A stretch of DNA of 32,756 nucleotides from an uncultured Mycoplasmataceae bacterium (GTDB lineage: Bacteria; Bacillota_I; Bacilli_A; Mycoplasmatales; Mycoplasmoidaceae): assembly GCA_947041945.1 (NCBI GenBank), contig CAMREV010000008.1, forward strand, positions 1 through 32,756. The letters run 5' to 3'. The notes below the pieces were generated by a model. The model had not been told where the DNA came from. It was given only the letters and a program-made list of their open reading frames with translations, and searched no databases. Positions within the stretch are counted from its first letter, which is position 1; the number at the start of each line of letters is the position of its first letter. Shown piece by piece: positions 24,160 through 32,756 of the stretch. Made by a program: the position numbers and the translations under genes.

Positions 24160-25446
24160 TTATTTTTTCTTAATGTTATCTATCATTCTTTTCTTATATG
24201 CTTCAACGCCTGGTTGATCAAAAGGATTTTGATTTAGTAATAAAGCACTCATTGTTACTGATTTAGAGAATCAATAATATAAGTAACCAAAAGTTTCTTC
24301 ATCTATTTTTTCAACTACAATTTGAATCGTGCTGCTCCCACCATCTAGTAAATGTGCTTCCATTGTACTTTTACAAGCAATGTTATTTATTTCTCCAACA
24401 GTTTTTTGAATAACATAATCTAAATTATCTAAGTCATCAAATAATTTTTTAAATTTTAAATCTTTATTAGCATTTTTCACAATTAATAAAGTTTCAAAGA
24501 ATATTGGTGAACCATCTTGAAGAAATTGACCAATAGAATGTAGATCAGTAGTATATCTAGCAATTGTTGGAAATAATCCCTTATGATTTTTTCCTTCACT
24601 TTCACCAAATAATTGTTTTAAATGCTCAATGAAATAAAAATTTTCTTCATCATAAGATCCAAATACTTCTATTTTTTTTCTTAATTTACTATAAAAATAA
24701 TGTCTTAATACTGCATATTGATATGCAGTGTTTTTTTCAATTGTTTTATTTGAAGTATCTTTCCTTGCTTTTAATGCACCTTTAATAATATTTTTTATAT
24801 CAAGACCTAACATTGCCATTGGAACCAATCCAACTGGACATAATGCAGAAAATCTTCCCCCAATATCTTCAGGGATAAAGAAAGTTTTTCAATTATACTT
24901 TTTAGCTATTTTGATTAAACTACCTTTTGTCTCACTTGTGATTGCTACAACTCTATTTTTAGACTCTTCAACTCCATATTTTTTTATTAGAAGTTCATAA
25001 AATATTCTTAACGATATTGCTGGTTCTATAGTTCCGCCAGATTTAGAAATTACAATTATAGAAAAATCTTCTTTTTCTAGTTTTTGTTTTAATGAATATA
25101 TATAATTTGAAGATATACCAGGAACATAATAAATATTTACATCCCTATTATATGGAGGAATACACATATCTACTGCAGCTCTTAAAGCGGTGTATGAACC
25201 ACCAATTGAAATGACTAAAATATTTTTAATATTTTTAGATCTAAATTTCTTTGCATAGCCTTCAATTTCTTGGATTAAATCTTTTGAAATTTCTTTCGGA
25301 TAATCTAATCAACCAAGCATTTCTGCGCCTTTTATTTTTTTTTCATCAATTAAATTGCTATATTTACTTACATTACCTTTGTAGTCTTCAAAGACTTTTT
25401 TTGTATTGATATTTTTTTCTAAATATTTGACATTAAGATTTATCAT
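24160..25446 (-). CDS. pgi: Glucose-6-phosphate isomerase
   Basis: 428 aa. It interconverts glucose-6-phosphate and fructose-6-phosphate in glycolysis. Visible signatures: [16 protein letters not shown], the phosphate-binding [40 protein letters not shown], and [12 protein letters not shown] near the C-terminus. The 20 or so residues from [16 protein letters not shown] onwards match the region of the conserved active-site residues. TGA codons are Trp. AGAGGT precedes ATG 25444-25446, 28 bases after the pepF stop. Confidence 0.95.
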
Positions 25447-25474
25447 ATTATGTTACCTCTTCACTATGTGCATA

Positions 25475-27280
25475 TTACATATATTTTAATGTAATTTTAT
25501 TAAATTCAACTATTAAATCATTTATGTTTTTAAAACATTCATCTCAAACTTCTTTTTTAGAGAAGTCTATTCCTAATAATTTTATTGTATCTATTGGAGA
25601 TAATGATGATCCAGATTTAAGAAAATCAAAATATCTTTTAATAGCATCTTTGTCGCCTTCATATATTTTCTTTGAAATTATTATTGCACATATTTGACCA
25701 ATTGCATATTTATAAACATAAAAATTTCCTACATAAAAATGATCAATTCTTAGAATTGTAGAAAGAGAATATAGAAGGGGTTCTTTAGTACTTTTTTTCT
25801 TCTTAAAGTTTGTATACTTTTCATTCATGTCTTTATATGTTTCAGTAATTGTTTCAAATGTAATTGGTAAATTATTATTTAATTTTTCAATCATTTCATA
25901 TTCAAAATTTGAAAATATTATTTGTCTTGTTGTAGTAGAAAAGAAACCATTAATGACTTCGTCCAATATATATATTTTTTCATCATTTGATTTTGTGTTT
26001 TCTAGTAAGTAATAGCTTAAAAGCATTTCATTTGTTATAGATGCTATTTCGGCATAGAAAATTGAACATGAAGCATGAACTGTCTGATTTTTATTAATAT
26101 AATAAGAATGAAGTGAGTGTCCTAATTCGTGTGCTGCGGTATATAATGATTTGATTGTTTTATCAAAGTTCATAGAAATATAATATTTTTTTAAACCTTG
26201 CGTACCACCAATTGAATAAGCCCCACTATGCTTATTCTTTTTTGGTAACCATGAAATTCATTTTTCATTAAATGCCTTCTTAACTGTTTCTGTATATTCT
26301 TTTCCAAAACAATTAAAAACTTTCAATAGATCTTCTTGAATTTTTTCAATTGTATAATTATCATTAATTTTTTTAACAATTGAAACATTCTTATCTCAAG
26401 GATAAAGATTTTTAAATCCATATATTTTCTTTAAAATTTTATTTCTTGAATTTGAAAAATTTTTATATATTGGCGCAAATCTTTCTACACCTTTATAAAT
26501 ATTTAAAAGAAAATCACGATTAACTTCATCTGCATCACAACTAGATTCAACGTAATCTTTATATTTTCTTATTTTTGCAGATTGATTTAAATCAAGGTAA
26601 TTATAGTGAAGCGTGTTTGTTAATATATATCTATTGTCATAATATGCTTTATTGAAAGATATTCAAGCATTTTTTCTTAATATACGATCAGAAGACTTAA
26701 GACATTTATATACCTTTGCCATTGATTCAAGCTTAACTTTTTTGTTATTCTTGTTTTTTACATCTGCATACTTTATTGTTGTATCAACCACCGAAGAATA
26801 TATATCTTCAAAGCCTGAAGATGTTTTAGAAAGTTGTGATAAAAGTTTTTCTTCTTTTTTTGAAAGAATTCTTTTTTTGTTTTTAAAAAGTAATTCATAT
26901 AGTCTTATGTACTCTTTTAATCTTGGATCTTTTAAATACTCTCTAATTTTCTTCTCATTATCAATAATGATATTTTCCTCATCTGAAGTTGCTTCAGAAT
27001 ATGCTTGAGCATCATTTCTTAATTTTTGACTTCAAGATAATCATGTTGGATTTGCAGTATCTTCATTTAAGTTATTAGAAATATAGTTAAAAATTTTGTT
27101 AGTTAAAATAGTATTCTTTTCTCTTTCTTCATGAAATTTAACAAAGTTTTCAAGTGATAAGTAGAATGTGTTGTGCATTTTTAAAATTAAATCAATACTC
27201 TTTTTTCATTTTTTATATAAATTTTCCAGTGTATCATTATTTAAAATGTCTTCCAAATCTCAGTTATATTTATTTTTCAT
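25475..27280 (-). CDS. pepF: Oligoendopeptidase F (M3 zinc peptidase)
   Basis: 601 aa, the usual length for PepF. It degrades oligopeptides in the cytoplasm. The zinc motif HEXXH is AAHELGHSLH (H384, E385, H388), with the third ligand probably E411 in FYAEIASITNEML. The N-terminus MKNKYNWDLEDIL matches the family's WDL start (Trp from TGA). Under the standard code the gene is broken by many TGA codons, all at plausible Trp sites. Its ATG at 27278-27280 overlaps the nadE stop by 11 bases. Confidence 0.95.
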
Positions 27281-28004
27281 TTTCTTCTCTTTTTCTATCA
27301 AAAATTGGATAAGGAGTAGCTTCTCTTTTATGTTTTGAATTATATACTTTTAAATCAATTTTACTTTTATCTTCTTTTGAGATATCAATTCCTGAAAAAT
27401 AATCATCCATTGTTTCATATGTTAAACCAATTTCATCTTCATCAGTTTGATTTTCATACAGACCAGCAGTTGGAGCTCTATCAATTATTTCTTTAGGAAC
27501 ACCCAAATAAATAGCTATTTCTTTTACTTCTTTTTTTAAAAGATTTCTTAAAGGAGAAAGGTCTGAAGCTCCATCTCCATATTTTGTAAAGTAGCCGATT
27601 TTAAATTCAATATAATTAGTTGTACCTAAAACCAAATAATTTTTCTCTTGTGCCTTTGCATATAAAGAAATCATTCTTAATCTAGATTTGACATTTGATG
27701 TAATTTGTTCATTAAGTTTAAGTTCCTCTTTAATTAAATTAAAACTTTTTTTTAAATCAATTATTTCATATTTAAAATCAGGTTGTTCAAATATTAATGA
27801 TGCATGTTTAAAATCTTCATTTGAAGATTCTACATCAATTCAGTAAGTTCAATAGTTATTTGAAAAATACTCTTTTAAAATTAGCGCTAATACAGCAGAA
27901 TCAATTCCGCCAGATACACCTAATACAAAACCATCGCTACCAGAATTTTTTAAATATTCCTTCATTCAAGAAACAATATTATTTACTTTATTTTCAATCA
28001 TCAT
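27270..28004 (-). CDS. nadE: NAD+ synthetase
   Basis: 244 aa, the short ammonia-dependent form without a glutaminase domain. It amidates nicotinate adenine dinucleotide to NAD+. The ATP-pyrophosphatase P-loop LGVSGGIDSAV is at 28-38. Further motifs are VKSRLRMISLYAKAQ, LVLGTTNYIEFKIGYFTKYGDGASDLSPL, and RAPTAGLYENQTDEDEIGLTY. Its start codon overlaps the obg stop by one base (TAATG); a second ATG follows directly. Confidence 0.96.
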
Positions 28005-29287
28005 TAGTCCAGAACATACTCAACATCATTTATTACCATTATATCGCCTGCTTTTGCTCCATTATCTTTTAAAAGTTTTTCAATTTTATTAATTTCTATT
28101 TTTTGATTTAATCTAATTCAGTTTTCATCGGTTGTTTGAGGTATCTTATCAAATCAATAGTTAATTTTTTTAGAACTAATTGATCATCTGCAATCATCTA
28201 TTTTTGCAAATATTATTTCATCTTTTTCTTCTTTTATTTCTTTAATAATTTTTACTTTATCTTCCACAGTAGAATCTAATCTATTTTTGTAATTTTCATA
28301 TTCTTTTTCAATTTCACTAAGTAAATCACCAAAGTCCTTATTTAAACCAGAAATTACAAATATTTTTTCATTTTTTAAATGGTTTCTAAGTTTCAATAAA
28401 TTTTCTTCTGCTCCTTCAGCATCTTTTTTGTTAGCAACAACAAATATTTTTTTATCTAGGAGTTTCTCATTATATTTTTTAATTTCATTTCTAATTGTTT
28501 CATAAGACTTGATAATATCTGTATCATCTAATTCATTATCAAGTGATGAAAGAGAAATTAAATGAATTAAAATTTTACATCTTTCAATGTGTTTTAAAAA
28601 TTCATGACCTAAGCCTTGTCCTTCAGCTGCGTTTTCAATCAAACCTGGAATGTCAGCAAAAACAACTGTTTTTTCATTAATGTAAGAAGTTCCTAATACT
28701 GGAACTAAAGTTGTAAATTTATATGGAGCAGTTTTAGGTTGAGCAGAAGAAATATTTTTAACAAAAGTAGATTTACCTGCATTAGGTAAGCCAAGAAGAC
28801 CAACATCAGCAATGTATTTTAATTCAATTAAAACTTTTCTATTTTCTCCCTTATCCCCTCTTTCAAAAAGCTTTGGAGCTTTATTTCTACTTGATTTGAA
28901 GAAAGCATTTCCGTGACCACCATTTCCACCTTTACAAATTCTAAAAATTTCACCTGGATTAATACAATCAAAAATTACTTCATTAGTTATTGCATCTTTA
29001 ATTACAGAACCTAATGGAAGATTAATTGTAATGCCCTTGCCATTTGCACCATGACAAAGTTTTGATTGTCCATTTTCACCATTATTAGATTTTATTTTTT
29101 TTGAATATCTTAATTTAAATAAAGAGTTTTCATTGTGGTCTGCATAAACAAAAATATCGCCACCACGACCACCATCTCCTCCTCAAGGACCACCTTCAGG
29201 ATAATGAGCTTCTCTTCTTCAAGCAACGATTCCATCTCCACCATTTCCGGCTTGTAAATCGATTATACATTTATCAATAAATTGCAT
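28004..29287 (-). CDS. obg: Obg-family GTPase (CgtA)
   Basis: 427 aa. An essential ribosome-associated GTPase linked to 50S assembly. It has the glycine-rich Obg fold (residues 1-160, with repeats such as GGDGGRGGD and GGNGGHGN), then the G domain: G1 GLPNAGKST (176-184), G3 ADIPGLIENAAEG, G4 NKKD. A C-terminal OCT domain ends in DNGAKAGDIMVINDVEYVLD. TGA codons in VAWRRE and GGPWGGD are Trp. Three bases separate it from the upstream membrane-protein gene. Confidence 0.97.
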
Positions 29288-29290
29288 TTT

Positions 29291-29908
29291 TTATTCCCTA
29301 ACTTCCCAAGTTGTTTCTTTGTCTTTTTTTACCTTGTCAATAATACTTTTTTGATTTTTGATTATTTCATCATTTTCATCATTTTCATTTTTGAAATCTT
29401 TGAAGAAACTAGAAACATTTCTTGACCTTAAAATAATTATATTAACAATAAAATTAAAAATAAAAAAAAATATTATTGAAAAAACAATTATGAATATAAA
29501 TTTGCCTGTAATTACTATGTCAATTAGAGAAGTATCATTAGTAATACTAGGCATAATTCCTGTAAGTAATACACCAATTCAAAAACCACAAGACATATAA
29601 AGAAATGGTATTATGTCCAACTCCATTATTTTAAAAGCAAGCTTACCAATTAAAATAATAACAATTGGTAAAAGCAAAAGTAAAAAATAAACTAAATAAA
29701 ACTCATAATTATAAGTCAGTGAAATTTGATTAAATCAAATTTCTTTAATGCCTATATTGATGTTATTATTTTCAAATAAAATAACTCTTCCTTCACCCAA
29801 AAGAATTCATATAAGACCATAAGGTACAAAAATAAAAAAAAGCGAAGTTAAAGAAGTTACTATCGGTTTTGTTTTAAATTCAATATTTTGTGAGCTAAAT
29901 CTCTTCAT
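29291..29908 (-). CDS. Hypothetical membrane protein with four predicted TM segments
   Basis: 205 aa when three internal TGA codons are Trp. I do not recognise the family. Hydrophobic segments lie at about residues 17-37, 67-90, 98-120 and 128-155; a charged cytoplasmic-looking tail follows (NENDENDEIIKNQ...). The start at 29906-29908 is chosen as the first in-frame ATG of the run; only a weak GGTG precedes it. It is the first gene of the obg-nadE-pepF-pgi-miaA-hemW run, three bases from obg. Confidence 0.75.
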
Positions 29909-29973
29909 AAACACCAGAAACAAGTAAAATCTTAATTTATTTTTAATTCTTTACTATTATTATTCTTTCTATT

Positions 29974-29987
29974 ATTATATAATTATA
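29974..29987. promoter_or_regulatory. Divergent -10 boxes
   Basis: TATAAT occurs on the minus strand at 29979-29974 and 29987-29982 (towards the membrane protein-obg run) and on the plus strand at 29978-29983 (towards the gene at 30015). The overlap suggests two promoters compete for one site. No -35 element stands out for either. Confidence 0.4.
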
Positions 29988-30014
29988 TTTAGAATTAGTT
30001 AATTTGGAGGACAA

Positions 30015-30770
30015 ATGAATAAATTATTAAACATGGCAAATTATTTCAATAAAATTGAAGAAAAAGAAAAAGCATATGGTGTTTTTTCTTATGATAAAAA
30101 TATTGAAAAAGTATTATCTAACTTTCAAGAGTTTCCTCATGCAATCTTAATCTCTTTCATTGTTGATGATGAAACAGACTCTGGAATGGCAGAAGAGACT
30201 CCTCTTCTAATCAAGAATGCTTTAGGTAACTTAGAAATAGATGAAATGTCAAAATTGCAATTAAGTGATTTAGTAAAACTTTTTGTTGAAAACAATATAA
30301 CAAATGAACCAGAAAAAAATGCTAATTTAATCTTTGAAATGCTTTCAAAGATTAATTCAAAATATAATGGTAAAGCAAATAATATTTGAAATGATACTCC
30401 TTCTAGTCAAGAATTAAAAAGAAGATTGCTTGAATTCAAAGGAATGAATGCAAGAAAAGCAAACTTATTAGCATTAGTTCTTGTAAATAAATTTAAAGTT
30501 AAATTAAGTGAATATGCATCAATAAATATTTCAAATGACAAGAACGTAAGAAAAGCAATGTTAGAGATGAAATTAATAGATGAAGATTCTTCATATGATG
30601 ACATGAAAAAAATATGCTCAACTTTAAATGTAAATTATCCAGGTGTATTTGATTCGTTTTTCTGATCAATTGGGGAATATTTCTTCAATTCTAAACCTGA
30701 TTTTAAATTTGGAATTAAAGATGAAGATTTTATCAATTCTTGTCTAATGATATCTTTAAAATACATATAA
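30015..30770 (+). CDS. HhH-GPD-like protein (endonuclease III-related), function uncertain
   Basis: 251 aa. The segment RRLLEFKGMNARKANLLALVL resembles the helix-hairpin-helix of base-excision DNA glycosylases. The following SINISNDKNVRKAMLEMKLID sits where the catalytic Asp region (VDTHVxR-like) lies; D174 in NDKNVRK is the candidate catalytic Asp. The N-terminal helical half (ILISFIVDDETDSG...ALGNLEID) matches the layout of the same fold. No four-cysteine iron-sulfur loop is present. A strong GGAGG at 30006-30010 lies four bases before the ATG. TGA in NNIWND and SFFWSIG is Trp. A repair role is inferred; it could also be a non-catalytic DNA-binding relative. Confidence 0.6.
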
Positions 30771-30773
30771 AAA

Positions 30774-32756
<1,983 letters not shown>

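Overview
The window is very AT-rich mollicute (Mycoplasma-type) chromosome. In-frame TGA codons fall at conserved tryptophan positions in almost every gene (for example the WY of ribosomal protein L13, the YWN motif of HemW and the KRQTTW motif of MiaA). TGA must therefore be read as Trp (genetic code 4), and the many apparent gene breaks under the standard code are artefacts. A trigger-factor-related protein of the MPN555 type and a DUF2779-type nuclease fit the pneumoniae / penetrans / iowae branch, but I cannot name a species. No insertion sequence, prophage, tRNA, rRNA or CRISPR array is visible.

Layout. 1-458: 5' part of an exported protein (-). 653-2644: ligA (+), which meets rpsI at a shared bidirectional terminator. 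2665-11575: rpoB-rpoC then rplM-rpsI (-). 11677-13629: a fused PD-(D/E)XK plus DEDDy putative nuclease (+), divergent from rpoB and possibly leaderless. 13630-19028: smc-ftsY-ylxM-(164-aa unknown)-MPN555-like chaperone (-), tightly coupled. 19082-19960: nfo (-). 19961-20588: a 628-base stretch with no recognised gene, whose minus strand holds promoter, long-range helix and intrinsic terminator of an unidentified structured RNA of about 360 nt. 20589-22257: pncB and a YtpR-type tRNA-binding protein (+). 22250-29908: a seven-gene minus-strand run (membrane protein, obg, nadE, pepF, pgi, miaA, hemW) with 1- to 11-base overlaps. 30015-30770: an HhH-GPD-like protein (+). 30774-32756: atpC and atpD (-), atpD running off the window with a repeat-built N-terminal extension.

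How the genes fit together. This is mostly housekeeping: transcription (RpoB/RpoC), translation (L13, S9, MiaA, Obg), membrane targeting (FtsY with YlxM), chromosome organisation (SMC), repair (NAD-dependent ligase, endonuclease IV, possibly the HhH protein), NAD salvage (PncB then NadE, feeding LigA), glycolysis (Pgi), peptide breakdown (PepF) and ATP synthase. The least explained items are the structured RNA candidate at 20020-20383, the double-nuclease fusion, the MiaA with an altered Walker A motif, the 164-aa unknown beside ylxM, and the lysine-rich 63-base tandem repeat at the front of AtpD.
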